The notes beneath the pieces were generated by a model. That model was not told where the DNA came from and searched no databases. It saw nothing but the letters and a program-made list of their open reading frames with translations. From HGM04593 sp045592125 (GTDB lineage: Bacteria > Bacteroidota > Bacteroidia > Bacteroidales > Bacteroidaceae), in the NCBI GenBank assembly GCA_045592125.1, contig JAZNUE010000055.1, positions 1-11,898 of the forward strand: a stretch of DNA of 11,898 nucleotides, read 5' to 3'. Both the position numbers and the translations under genes were made by a program. Numbering within the stretch: the stretch's first letter is position 1; the number at the start of each line of letters is the position of its first letter. Below are positions 1 through 6,360 of the stretch, piece by piece.

Positions 1-130
1 AAAAAGGGAAAGTCGTAAAGGTTGCTTTGATTGCTGTAGCGAACAAACTATTGAAACAGATTTTCGCCATTGTGAAGAATAATTGCGCGTATAGCGAATT
101 TTATGCTTGATTTATTTGGAATTTAACACA
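1..130 (+). mobile_element. Right end of an IS110-family insertion sequence (partial)
   Basis: The transposase ends at 110 and is followed by about 20 A+T-rich bases. A REP-like repeat then starts near 131, so the element boundary probably falls between 111 and 135. IS110 elements usually lack long terminal inverted repeats, and none is visible. The exact end is an estimate. The guide (bridge or seek) RNA of the family would be in a non-coding end; too little sequence is present here to recognise one. Confidence 0.5.
3..110 (+). CDS. IS110-family transposase, C-terminal end only (partial)
   Basis: An open frame enters from the left edge and ends at TGA 108-110. The 35 visible residues read KGKVVKVALIAVANKLLKQ and continue to a tail with Tyr-Ser-Glu-Phe-Tyr. 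This is the typical end of IS110/IS116/IS902 transposases, where a basic patch precedes an ALIAVANKLL-type helix and a short aromatic tail closes the protein. In this family the N-terminal part is a DEDD RuvC-like domain, and the C-terminal Transposase_20 domain carries the catalytic serine; both lie outside the window. No start is visible. Only the tail is present, so I cannot say whether the full element is intact. The recognition rests on a short but characteristic stretch. Confidence 0.8.
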   Translation, partial: KGKVVKVALIAVANKLLKQIFAIVKNNCAYSEFYA

Positions 131-165
131 GTTCATCCCGACAGAGCGTAGCGACGAGGGATCTC
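131..165 (+). repeat. REP-like extragenic repeat, copy 1
   Basis: This short non-coding repeat has the stem ATCCC (135-139) pairing with GGGAT (158-162). The loop contains GAGCGTAGCGA, and CTC follows. The same layout (AT-stem, GAGCGAAGCGA-type loop, complementary stem, then CTC) recurs at 8771-8797 and 8814-8837 with different but still pairing stem bases. It lies just beyond the IS110 transposase end. Confidence 0.65.
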
Positions 166-246
166 TTTTTCATTACAACCGCAAATATTTTGTCAACCCA
201 CACCTTTTTGCTACTGAGCCATTTCCTTAGCATTCCTGACAGGTGT

Positions 247-282
247 AAAAAAGTACCCGGCATGGGATTCCCGCCGGGTACT
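247..282 (-). terminator. Intrinsic terminator of the 303-1679 gene
   Basis: A perfect 10-bp stem (252-261 with 273-282, AGTACCCGGC/GCCGGGTACT) encloses an 11-base loop. Read on the minus strand, the stem is followed by a run of six T (plus-strand A 247-252). It begins 20 bases after the stop codon of the minus-strand gene, as expected for a Rho-independent terminator. Confidence 0.85.
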
Positions 283-302
283 ATGTTTGCAGCCAGTGCT
301 GC

Positions 303-1679
303 TTATTTAACAATTACTTTTCCGTTGTCAACAAATGAACCTTTCTTCTGCAGTGTGAAGTTGTACATTCCGCTACGCAACATCCCTGCATTTATTTCTA
401 GTTGATTCTCGCCTGCTGGGATTGCGCGGCGTTCCACCAGCTGGCCATTTAGGCCTGTTACAATAAGTTCGCGGTCGGCGTCATTATCTCCATCATTTAG
501 TGTTATGGTGATGTTCTCGTTGCGGCCGGCAATAGTGGGACGTATATTCATGCCACGTACATCGCGCACCTTGTTTATTGATGAGCTGTTGCCATTCTTC
601 TTTATTTCGTAGTAAGTGGTGGTTACCTCACTAGTGTATTCTTCTATGCAAAGATATGTCTTGTCAGACAATTTTACCATATAAGTATCAACATAATAAT
701 CATCGTATTCGCCTGAATTATTGTTATCGCTGTCATTAACAGGTGCTTTGATTTCGTGTAGCACAGTACCATCCTCGCTTACAACTTTCCACCCTTCACA
801 CAGGTATCCGAATCTGGTTCTTCCTGTATAGTTATATTGGTCAAAATAAGTGATTTCTGTTTGTTTCAGTATTGGGAGCAGGAATTCAAATTTGTCGTCG
901 TCATTAAAGAGGGTCTGTGAAATAGTACCCAGACATTCAGATTCAGTACCATTGCTAAGGTCAACATACCAGCTGTCTGCCGCTGTGAAGATACTGAATC
1001 TTTTAGAAATATATCTTGATATCTCTTCTTTTTCGTCTGCTGAATAATGGAACCTAACATATTGTATGTCGTCATAATCCTTAAAGTACCAGCCTTCACT
1101 TGGGTATTGGTATCCCCAGTCGAAATACTTACTCTTTACAACGTCATAACTTTCGTAGAGGATTCTTGTTCCATTATATGTGGTCTCAAACAACTCCCCG
1201 TCTGCTATCTGGTACGCAATTGCAGCTTCTATATATTCTTTGTATGCAATATCTGGAATGCCATCTATGCCATCTATGTCACCAAGTACATCATCATAAA
1301 AGTCTTCTGTATCGTAGTTCTCGTTAATGCTTATTCTGTCTACTTTTAGTGTTTTTGCGGCATATTCTACTGTAGTCTCCTCGAATTCCTCGAACAGCGG
1401 TCCCGAAGTAAACTCTTTAACAGTCTCTAAGTCTGAGTTAATAATCGTGAGGCTCTTGAGTATATCATTATAACCCCCATTGCCGTTTTCGTCTTCAAAT
1501 TCATCGTTGTCGCATTCCGCGTCATAAAGATGAATACCGTCTTTCATGAGTGCTGAATGTATGTAGTCCTCTGCTCTTACATTCCATTCCTTCTTGAAGT
1601 CAATAGACTGCGCCATTGTGCTAATGGCGACCGACACTGCTGCTAATGCCAATGTGGCCTTGCGTAAAAATGTTTTCAT
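303..1679 (-). CDS. Secreted protein of unknown function with T9SS type A sorting domain
   Basis: The protein has 458 residues. Residues 1-23 form a signal peptide (MKTFLRKATL, hydrophobic core, cleavage near Met-Ala-Gln). Residues 25-370 are rich in Asp, Glu, Tyr and Asn, with acidic tracts near 57-66 and 314-330; I recognise no family there. Residues about 379-458 fit the type IX secretion type A C-terminal domain: beta strands with the GLNGQLV motif, LRSGMYNFTL, and the end GKVIVK. The product should therefore cross the outer membrane by T9SS and be released or anchored at the surface. It stands alone, with a terminator 20 bases behind it and a long leader ahead of it. Its DNA is visibly more A+T-rich than pyrH and the operon to its right, and it sits next to an insertion sequence, so recent acquisition is possible. 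The start is the only Met placed correctly for the signal peptide. The coding call is firm; the function is unknown. Confidence 0.92.
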   Translation of the reverse strand: MKTFLRKATLALAAVSVAISTMAQSIDFKKEWNVRAEDYIHSALMKDGIHLYDAECDNDEFEDENGNGGYNDILKSLTIINSDLETVKEFTSGPLFEEFEETTVEYAAKTLKVDRISINENYDTEDFYDDVLGDIDGIDGIPDIAYKEYIEAAIAYQIADGELFETTYNGTRILYESYDVVKSKYFDWGYQYPSEGWYFKDYDDIQYVRFHYSADEKEEISRYISKRFSIFTAADSWYVDLSNGTESECLGTISQTLFNDDDKFEFLLPILKQTEITYFDQYNYTGRTRFGYLCEGWKVVSEDGTVLHEIKAPVNDSDNNNSGEYDDYYVDTYMVKLSDKTYLCIEEYTSEVTTTYYEIKKNGNSSSINKVRDVRGMNIRPTIAGRNENITITLNDGDNDADRELIVTGLNGQLVERRAIPAGENQLEINAGMLRSGMYNFTLQKKGSFVDNGKVIVK

Positions 1680-1754
1680 ATTGGTTAAATGTTGCTCCTG
1701 CAGTCCAAGAGAGCAGTTAGTGTAAAAAAAGAAACGTGAACTGCAAAGCCATTT

Positions 1755-1878
1755 CTTAAGTTGAGGTCCTGAGAATTACCTTTAGCACAGAATAGGGATA
1801 GCAGCCCACGTCATATGACGCGAGAACCACTATGCTTTCCTTGTGCTAAATTCGAAATTTCTCAGGTTTCAACTTAAC
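1755..1878 (-). other. Long imperfect inverted repeat (leader hairpin, small RNA or MITE-like)
   Basis: Three blocks pair in register. TTAAGTTGA 1756-1764 pairs with TCAACTTAA 1869-1877; CCTGAGAA 1768-1775 pairs with TTCTCAGG 1859-1866; TTTAGCACA 1781-1789 pairs with TGTGCTAAA 1842-1850. At the centre lies the palindrome CGTCATATGACG (1809-1820). Together they make a rod of about 122 bases with small internal loops. It lies in the 404-base gap between pyrH and the 303-1679 gene (1680-2083), in which I see no gene. A promoter box at 1942-1949 would place it inside the transcript leader of that gene. Alternatives are a free small RNA or a non-autonomous transposon remnant with terminal inverted repeats. 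No clear target-site duplication flanks it. Confidence 0.6.
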
Positions 1879-1941
1879 AAGTAGGCATAACGCTTCTTAT
1901 ATACCAGTATGTCCTGGAGATGAGAGAACTCATTCCAATGG

Positions 1942-1974
1942 CAAATATAATATTTTTTTTTCAGTTGTAACCAA
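1942..1974 (-). promoter_or_regulatory. Bacteroidota-type promoter facing the 303-1679 gene
   Basis: On the minus strand TATATTTG (1942-1949) matches the -7 consensus TAnnTTTG exactly. TTGG (1971-1974) lies 21 bases upstream, a near match to the -33 TTTG at the usual distance. Transcription would start near 1935 and give a leader of about 255 bases that includes the inverted repeat. Confidence 0.55.
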
Positions 1975-2015
1975 TTACTTGTTTTTTTATATAATAAGAC
2001 TTCTCCTTGATTATT

Positions 2016-2083
2016 GCCCCAACATCCATACAGCAATGCGGTCCAGGCATGCCTGGACCGCATTGCTGTATGGATGTTGGGGC
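2016..2083 (-). terminator. Perfect 68-bp palindrome directly after pyrH stop
   Basis: Two 34-base arms (2016-2049 and 2050-2083) are exact reverse complements with no spacer; the centre is GGCATGCC. The palindrome abuts the pyrH stop codon (2084-2086). In RNA it would form a very long hairpin and could end or stabilise the pyrH transcript, but no T-run follows on the minus strand, so it is not a textbook intrinsic terminator. A foldback or assembly junction is the main alternative. Confidence 0.6.
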
Positions 2084-2794
2084 TTAAGGGTGCACGAATG
2101 TGCCAATCTCCTCGCCTTGCATAACCTTCATGAGGTTGCCTACTACGTCCATGTTGAATACGTATATAGGGAGGTTGTTCTGCTTGCACATTGCTGTGGC
2201 GGTGATGTCCATTACCTTTAGGCCGCGTGAGATTACCTCGTCGTATGTGATGTCCTGGAACTTGGTGGCTGTGGGGTCCTTCTCGGGGTCGGCGGTGTAT
2301 ATGCCGTCAACGCGGGTGCCCTTAAGCATTACGTCGGCCTCAATCTCAATGCCGCGGAGCGACGAGCCTGTGTCGGTGGTGAAGTAGGGACTTCCTGTGC
2401 CGGCAGCCATAATAACCACCATGCCCTGTTCCATTGCCTCTATTGCCTTCCACTTTGTGTAGAACTCGCCTACGGGTTCCATGCGTATTGCGGTGAGCAC
2501 CTTGTTCGGCACGCCTGCAGCGCCTAGTGCCGAGCTGAGGGCAAGGCTGTTGATGACGGTTGCCATCATGCCCATCTGGTCGCCCTTGACGCGGTCAAAG
2601 CCTTTGCCTGCGCCTGTGAGCCCGCGGAAAATGTTGCCGCCGCCAATTACAATGCCAATCTGTACGCCCATTGCTGCAACATCCCTAATCTGTGCTGCAT
2701 ACTCGTTAAGGCGCTTTACGTCAATTCCGTAACCCTGCTCGCCCATGAGGCTCTCGCCACTGAGCTTCAAAAGAATTCTCTTGAACTTTGCCAT
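2084..2794 (-). CDS. pyrH: UMP kinase (uridylate kinase)
   Basis: The protein has 236 residues, normal for bacterial PyrH. It phosphorylates UMP to UDP with ATP in the cytoplasm, feeding UTP and CTP synthesis. It belongs to the amino-acid kinase fold and is usually hexameric and allosterically controlled (GTP activates, UTP inhibits in many species). Visible motifs are KLSGESL (10-16), IGGGNIFRG (50-58) for phosphate binding, a DRVKGDQMGMMATVINSLAL-type helix (67-86), TGSPYFTTD (133-141) in the nucleotide site, and DGIYTADPEKDP (163-174). Start and end match the family. It has no same-strand partner close by; the frr, tsf or rpsB neighbours common elsewhere are absent. The stop codon touches a 68-bp palindrome. 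Confidence 0.98.
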   Translation of the reverse strand: MAKFKRILLKLSGESLMGEQGYGIDVKRLNEYAAQIRDVAAMGVQIGIVIGGGNIFRGLTGAGKGFDRVKGDQMGMMATVINSLALSSALGAAGVPNKVLTAIRMEPVGEFYTKWKAIEAMEQGMVVIMAAGTGSPYFTTDTGSSLRGIEIEADVMLKGTRVDGIYTADPEKDPTATKFQDITYDEVISRGLKVMDITATAMCKQNNLPIYVFNMDVVGNLMKVMQGEEIGTFVHP

Positions 2795-2836
2795 AGCTGT
2801 TATATCTTTTATGAATTGTTCTGGTGATTATTTCTG

Positions 2837-2844
2837 TAAATATA
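2837..2844 (-). promoter_or_regulatory. Possible -7 box for pyrH
   Basis: On the minus strand TATATTTA matches seven of eight positions of TAnnTTTG-type boxes and would give a leader of about 36 bases before pyrH. No clear -33 element is visible at the right distance, so the call is weak. Confidence 0.3.
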
Positions 2845-2917
2845 TGACAAAATCTTAAATAATGCTATAATTGCTGGTAAAAGGTTGAGGAAATTCCTGT
2901 TTGACGAAACTTTGATG

Positions 2918-2925
2918 TAACTTTG
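2918..2925 (+). promoter_or_regulatory. -7 promoter box ahead of the small membrane protein gene
   Basis: TAACTTTG is an exact TAnnTTTG match. It lies 16 bases before the ATG at 2942, implying a very short leader. A TTTG at 2900-2903 is only 14 bases upstream, shorter than the usual 19-21 spacing, so the -33 element is unclear. Confidence 0.45.
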
Positions 2926-2941
2926 TGCCCGAACAAGGCCT

Positions 2942-3217
2942 ATGACGAACCGCGAGGGCCGTAAACGAACAGGTATGAGATTCTTCAGGAACCCGAACAT
3001 TACTATTGCGATATTTGCTGTATACACAGCCGTGATGTATATAATCCTTCTGCCTAAGAACAACGAGATGTCCACCGTTGAGAAATGGGTGAATGTGGGC
3101 GTGTCGGTTGTTGTGCTGGCACTCCTGTGGGTGTTGCTGCGCAAGCGCGAGAGACTGCGCCGCGAACGCGAAAGGGATATGGAGGAGAGACGGAACGGTG
3201 AAAGGCCTAGGCCATAA
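2942..3217 (+). CDS. Small two-helix membrane protein of unknown function
   Basis: The protein has 91 residues. A basic N-terminus (about 1-18) leads into one hydrophobic helix (about 19-37, ITIAIFAVYTAVMYIILL), a short polar turn with EMSTVEKW, and a second helix (about 50-67). A strongly charged Arg/Glu-rich tail (68-91) follows and probably forms a cytoplasmic helix or coil. This organisation, together with a TAnnTTTG box just upstream, makes it more credible than the antisense frame across the same bases. It is divergent from pyrH. I do not recognise a family. An internal start at Met12 would still keep both helices. Confidence 0.7.
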   Translation: MTNREGRKRTGMRFFRNPNITIAIFAVYTAVMYIILLPKNNEMSTVEKWVNVGVSVVVLALLWVLLRKRERLRRERERDMEERRNGERPRP

Positions 3218-3229
3218 GATTGGGTTCGT

Positions 3230-3250
3230 CTTTCATCTTTCATCTTTCAT
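3230..3250. repeat. Three tandem copies of CTTTCAT
   Basis: The heptamer CTTTCAT occurs at 3230-3236, 3237-3243 and 3244-3250 without interruption, in the intergenic space behind the small membrane protein gene. It is a simple short tandem repeat; no function is evident. Confidence 0.8.
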
Positions 3251-3269
3251 CTAAAAAGATATTGCCGTA

Positions 3270-3291
3270 CTCCCTTTTTCGAAAGAGGGAG
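3270..3291 (+). terminator. Probable terminator of the small membrane protein gene
   Basis: Two 11-base arms (3270-3280 and 3281-3291) pair with a single T-G wobble around a TTCG/TCGA centre. The stem base is C+G-rich (CTCCC/GGGAG). It lies 52 bases after the stop. The downstream run (AATTTCTTT) is only moderately T-rich, so efficiency is uncertain. Confidence 0.5.
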
Positions 3292-3337
3292 AATTTCTTT
3301 GCAAGAATACACGCTTTTATCCGTGTGGTTGTGTAAA

Positions 3338-3379
3338 AATAACGTAAAAGAGCCCGCATGCGGGCTCTTTTACGTTATT
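3338..3379 (-). terminator. Perfect 42-bp palindromic terminator of the VTC operon
   Basis: Arms 3338-3358 and 3359-3379 are exact reverse complements around GCATGC. The core AAAAGAGCCCGC pairs with GCGGGCTCTTTT, and on the minus strand further T-runs follow (plus-strand A 3335-3339). It includes the last operon gene's stop codon (3375-3377), so the stop lies within the stem. Symmetric A/T tracts mean it could also stop transcription arriving from the plus strand. Confidence 0.85.
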
Positions 3380-5060
3380 GGTGGCTCTCTTTGTATAGCA
3401 GCCAGCCACCGGTCTGTGTGGCGTCGGGGACTAGGGCGTAGCCTGTGGCGCTGTAGGCGTTGACTATACCGCCCGTGACTGTTATATGTGCCGTTGCATT
3501 AAGCGCGTTGTCATGCGCGCTGGCAACTATCTTGCCGCCGTTTACTATTATGCTGCCGGCTGTTATGCCGCGGCTCTTCTTGTCGTCGGCGATGTCGGTG
3601 TAGTTATCGCCGGTTGCTATTAGGGTAATGTCGCCTCCTGCAACAGTAACGTTCCCATTGCAGTTTATGCCTTTAGAACCCTTGCCGTTGCACTCGAGCG
3701 CTATTGTGCCGCCCCTGATTTCCATATTGCCGCTGCACTTAATGCCGCCGGCCGATGTCTCGTCGGCAGTGACTGTGCCGCTTGCTGCTCCAGTGAGCTT
3801 GCCGCCAGTGAATGTGGCGCTGCCGTCGCAGTTTATGGCCTTTGATCCATTGCCCTTGACGTTTGCATGGATTATTCCGCCGCTCTGTGTGTAGTTGCGT
3901 GTTACCTTAATGGCAGAACTCTTGTCTCCTGTAGTGGCAATGCTTATGTAACCGCCCTTTATGTAAGCGTCGGGGTTTACAGCAGGGTCGGGGACTGGCT
4001 CTTCATATTCTACCTTTATGCCTTCGCTGCCCGATTTTATGTCAAGCCTGCCGGCCTCAATGGTGAGCGTGCCTTCAGTAAGGTCAATGCCGTTGCCTGC
4101 GGCGTTTACAGTGATTACAGGCGAACAGGCCGCAGTGCGGCCAATGATAAGCTTCTCCTTTGTGCGGAAACCGTCCTTTGCCGCCTCAAGGATGTTTATG
4201 TTGCCGCCACGCACGATTATGTAGTCGTCGCTGCAGATGGCGTGTCCGCCCAGGCTCCTTACATTGAGTGTGCCTGTGCCTTTGTTGCGTCCGTCAAAGA
4301 TAATCTGCCCTTCGCTGAAGAGTGTGCCTTTCTGGTCCTCCTCCTTGCCGTCGCTGCCTGTATCGGGCGCGCTGTATGTGGCGCCGTCGCAAAGCGTGTT
4401 GGCCTTGCCGTCAAGCAGTGTCAGGTATACGGTCTTGCCGCTCTGGATGTTTATTGCAGGCCCGTTGGGGTTCGTGAGCTCAATGCCGTTGAGCGCCAGC
4501 TGGAACTTGTTTGTGCTGTATATCTTGACAGAACCGTTGCTGCATGTGCCTGTGAGCTTGTAGCCCATCTTCTTTAAAGTAGAATTGATGACTACATGCC
4601 CGCCATTGACAGTGGCTGTTACCCCGTCAGGCAGGCTTGCGACCGTTGCTCCCTCTTCAGTAAACCTTATGTTTACAATGCTGCTGGTGGTGTAGTTCTC
4701 GATGTAGTCGCCATACTCGTCGTCGAGCTCGTCGGTGGGGACGGCGCGGGTAACCTCATTGAAACTATCCTTGTCGTTCTCGTCAAAGGCTACGGACGGG
4801 ACAAGGGTGTATGTTAGTCTGGTGCCCTGGTTGTGTGACGGGGCTATGCTGGCTATGCTGCCAGTGCAGAAACGGCTTATTATGCTGTTCTCCTTGTCAA
4901 GGCCTATGCTAATGAGCCTTTGCTCCTCGTCAAATGTAATGTCGCCGGCGCTTCTGGTGTCAATTGCCTGGTAGGTGCCGCCGCTGTTGTTCACGTATAG
5001 CACCTGGGCCTGCATTGTTGCGGCGGCAAACAGGCATGCGGCAAGTAGTGTCTTTCTCAT
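3375..5060 (-). CDS. Secreted beta-helix carbohydrate-binding protein (Cthe_2159/DUF4353 type)
   Basis: The protein has 561 residues. A signal peptide (1-19, MRKTLLAACL to MQAQ) is followed by a small beta-rich module (about 20-72) like that in the preceding gene. A long stretch of parallel beta-helix turns (about 128-540) comes next. Family hallmarks are KGTLFSEGQIIFDG (244-257), a GGHAICSDDYIIVRGGNINI-like turn (271-290), AKDGFRTKEKLIIG (294-307), and repeated GSKGINCNGNVTVAGG-type turns (405-420, 461-476). The founding member, Clostridium thermocellum Cthe_2159, binds cellulose and acidic sugars. No T9SS sorting domain or lipobox is visible, so its route past the periplasm is unclear. Its ATG overlaps the stop of the preceding gene as ATGA (5057-5060), indicating translational coupling. 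The fold assignment is good; the ligand is unknown. Confidence 0.88.
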   Translation of the reverse strand: MRKTLLAACLFAAATMQAQVLYVNNSGGTYQAIDTRSAGDITFDEEQRLISIGLDKENSIISRFCTGSIASIAPSHNQGTRLTYTLVPSVAFDENDKDSFNEVTRAVPTDELDDEYGDYIENYTTSSIVNIRFTEEGATVASLPDGVTATVNGGHVVINSTLKKMGYKLTGTCSNGSVKIYSTNKFQLALNGIELTNPNGPAINIQSGKTVYLTLLDGKANTLCDGATYSAPDTGSDGKEEDQKGTLFSEGQIIFDGRNKGTGTLNVRSLGGHAICSDDYIIVRGGNINILEAAKDGFRTKEKLIIGRTAACSPVITVNAAGNGIDLTEGTLTIEAGRLDIKSGSEGIKVEYEEPVPDPAVNPDAYIKGGYISIATTGDKSSAIKVTRNYTQSGGIIHANVKGNGSKAINCDGSATFTGGKLTGAASGTVTADETSAGGIKCSGNMEIRGGTIALECNGKGSKGINCNGNVTVAGGDITLIATGDNYTDIADDKKSRGITAGSIIVNGGKIVASAHDNALNATAHITVTGGIVNAYSATGYALVPDATQTGGWLLYKESHQ

Positions 5061-5515
5061 CGTCTTAGAATCTTTGCTGTACGTTCACCTGCTTTTATAA
5101 TGTATATGCCTTTGGGGAGTGCTGCAATGCTTATTACGGCATTGCTTGCTCTGAGGCGTGTGCATAGCACCTGGCTGCCCGTTACGTTATAGATGGTTAC
5201 CAGGGTGCCGGCATGGCAGTTCACGGCAATGGCGTCGCCCGGTATGCATGTTACCAGCCTGCTGATGTCTGCTGCGGTGTCATCTATTGCTGTGTAGTCG
5301 CCAAAGGATATCCTGCTTATGGCCGACATCTCGTTCTGGCTCGTGGTGCCGTCGGCCTGCTCTACAATCACAGTTGTGCCGCTGAAGGTAATCTGCTTGA
5401 GGCTGCCTAGGCTGATAATCTCGTTGCTGCTGCCTTCCTTTTCAATGAGCATTTGCTGCGCGGCAGCAGGGAATGCTGCTGAAAGCACCAGCAGTATTGC
5501 AAGTATTCTCTTCAT
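5057..5515 (-). CDS. Miniature T9SS-sorted secreted protein
   Basis: The protein has 152 residues. The signal peptide (1-19, MKRILAILLVLSAAFPAAA) is followed by a beta-rich module of about 50 residues (LKQITFSGTTVIV, then MSAISRISFG) that resembles the N-terminal module of the next protein. The rest (about 83-152) is a type A T9SS C-terminal domain: VTIYNVTGSQVL, LPKGIYIIKAG, and the end TAKILRR. Almost nothing else is present, so it looks like a delivery or adaptor unit rather than an enzyme. It starts 8 bases after the DUF2490 stop and overlaps the next gene by 4 bases. I infer that it works with the beta-helix protein at the surface; no direct evidence exists in the sequence. Confidence 0.88.
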   Translation of the reverse strand: MKRILAILLVLSAAFPAAAQQMLIEKEGSSNEIISLGSLKQITFSGTTVIVEQADGTTSQNEMSAISRISFGDYTAIDDTAADISRLVTCIPGDAIAVNCHAGTLVTIYNVTGSQVLCTRLRASNAVISIAALPKGIYIIKAGERTAKILRR

Positions 5516-5523
5516 GGCTCTCT

Positions 5524-6360
5524 TTATAGGTCTATTGAATAACCGATACCTACTGCATGCCCTTTGGGCTCATCGTCGTCATTGGCGTCCTGGTACAGGT
5601 AGAACAGTGATATCTCGTTGTCCTTGTTAATCTTGTAGCTTGCGCCAATACGGTAGCGCAGCTTGTCGCATCCCTTCCATTTGTCAAGGCGGGTATAGAG
5701 CTCGACCGAGGCAAACGGCGTTACCTTGCAGTTGCGGATATCCCACTTGGCGCTAAGGCGCGAGCGCAGGGTGGTGTTGTCCTTCGCCTTCTTGCTGTCA
5801 GTCTTTACTACCGGGTCGGCCGGCATGTACTCTTCGGTGTCAATGTCCTGGCTCCATCCGTATTCTGTCTCTTGTGTGGTGGCGGAATTGGTGTGGGTGT
5901 ACTGTACACGCTCGCGAAGCGAGAACTCTACACGTCCTGCCTTGTAGTCTCCTGTGAGTGACACGTGGAAGCGGTGGCGCTCGGTCCAGTAGGGGGCGTC
6001 AATCTCGTACTCGTACATCCCCGCTTCCTTGTCTATTACCTTGTTAATCTTCTTGCTCTCAAGGCTGTGGCTGTAAATGAAGATGTAGCCTGCGCTTGCC
6101 TTGAGCCACTTGGTGAACTTGTAGCTTGCGCCTGCGCCTGCCGATACGCGGTCGATGTTGCTTACGCCCTCAATGGAGCGCAGCTCGGCCTCGAAGTCGA
6201 GCTTGAGCTTCTTGTCTATCTTCTTGGACGCCTCGAATGTGGCCCACACGCCAAACTCGTCCTTTTCCTGCGCGCTAATGCCCGGCAGCGGCGCCAGCAC
6301 GAAGAGTGCAATGAGCATGCATGCCGCGGCCTTGCTCCTAGTCTTTAAGCTTGTATTCAT
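5524..6360 (-). CDS. DUF2490 outer-membrane beta-barrel protein
   Basis: The protein has 278 residues. The signal peptide ends near Ala30 (LPGISAQEKDEFGVW). What follows is typical of DUF2490: FGVWATFEASKKI (36-48), then alternating amphipathic strands such as KLKLDFEAELR and RVSAGAGASYKFTKWLKASAGY, WTERHRFHVSL, FSLRERVQYTH, TTLRSRLSAKWDI, and NEISLFYLYQ near the end. The predicted place is the outer membrane; pore or channel function is unknown. Its first 23 bases overlap the end of the DUF4956 gene. A start at Met15 would keep most of the hydrophobic segment but lose the basic N-terminus, so the longer start is preferred. Confidence 0.88.
   Translation of the reverse strand: MNTSLKTRSKAAACMLIALFVLAPLPGISAQEKDEFGVWATFEASKKIDKKLKLDFEAELRSIEGVSNIDRVSAGAGASYKFTKWLKASAGYIFIYSHSLESKKINKVIDKEAGMYEYEIDAPYWTERHRFHVSLTGDYKAGRVEFSLRERVQYTHTNSATTQETEYGWSQDIDTEEYMPADPVVKTDSKKAKDNTTLRSRLSAKWDIRNCKVTPFASVELYTRLDKWKGCDKLRYRIGASYKINKDNEISLFYLYQDANDDDEPKGHAVGIGYSIDL

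Noticed and set aside
1869..2189. Minus-strand open frame (106 codons) through the 68-bp palindrome
   Set aside because: It overlaps the pyrH end, reads through both arms of the palindrome and has no recognisable protein features.
2809..3243. Minus-strand open frame (144 codons) opposite the small membrane protein
   Set aside because: Ser/Arg-rich composition typical of an antisense frame, running into the CTTTCAT tandem repeat; the plus-strand frame has two clean membrane helices.
3867..4577. Plus-strand open frame (236 codons) opposite the beta-helix gene
   Set aside because: Cys/Val/Ala-rich with no motif; it arises from the repetitive codon pattern of the real minus-strand gene.
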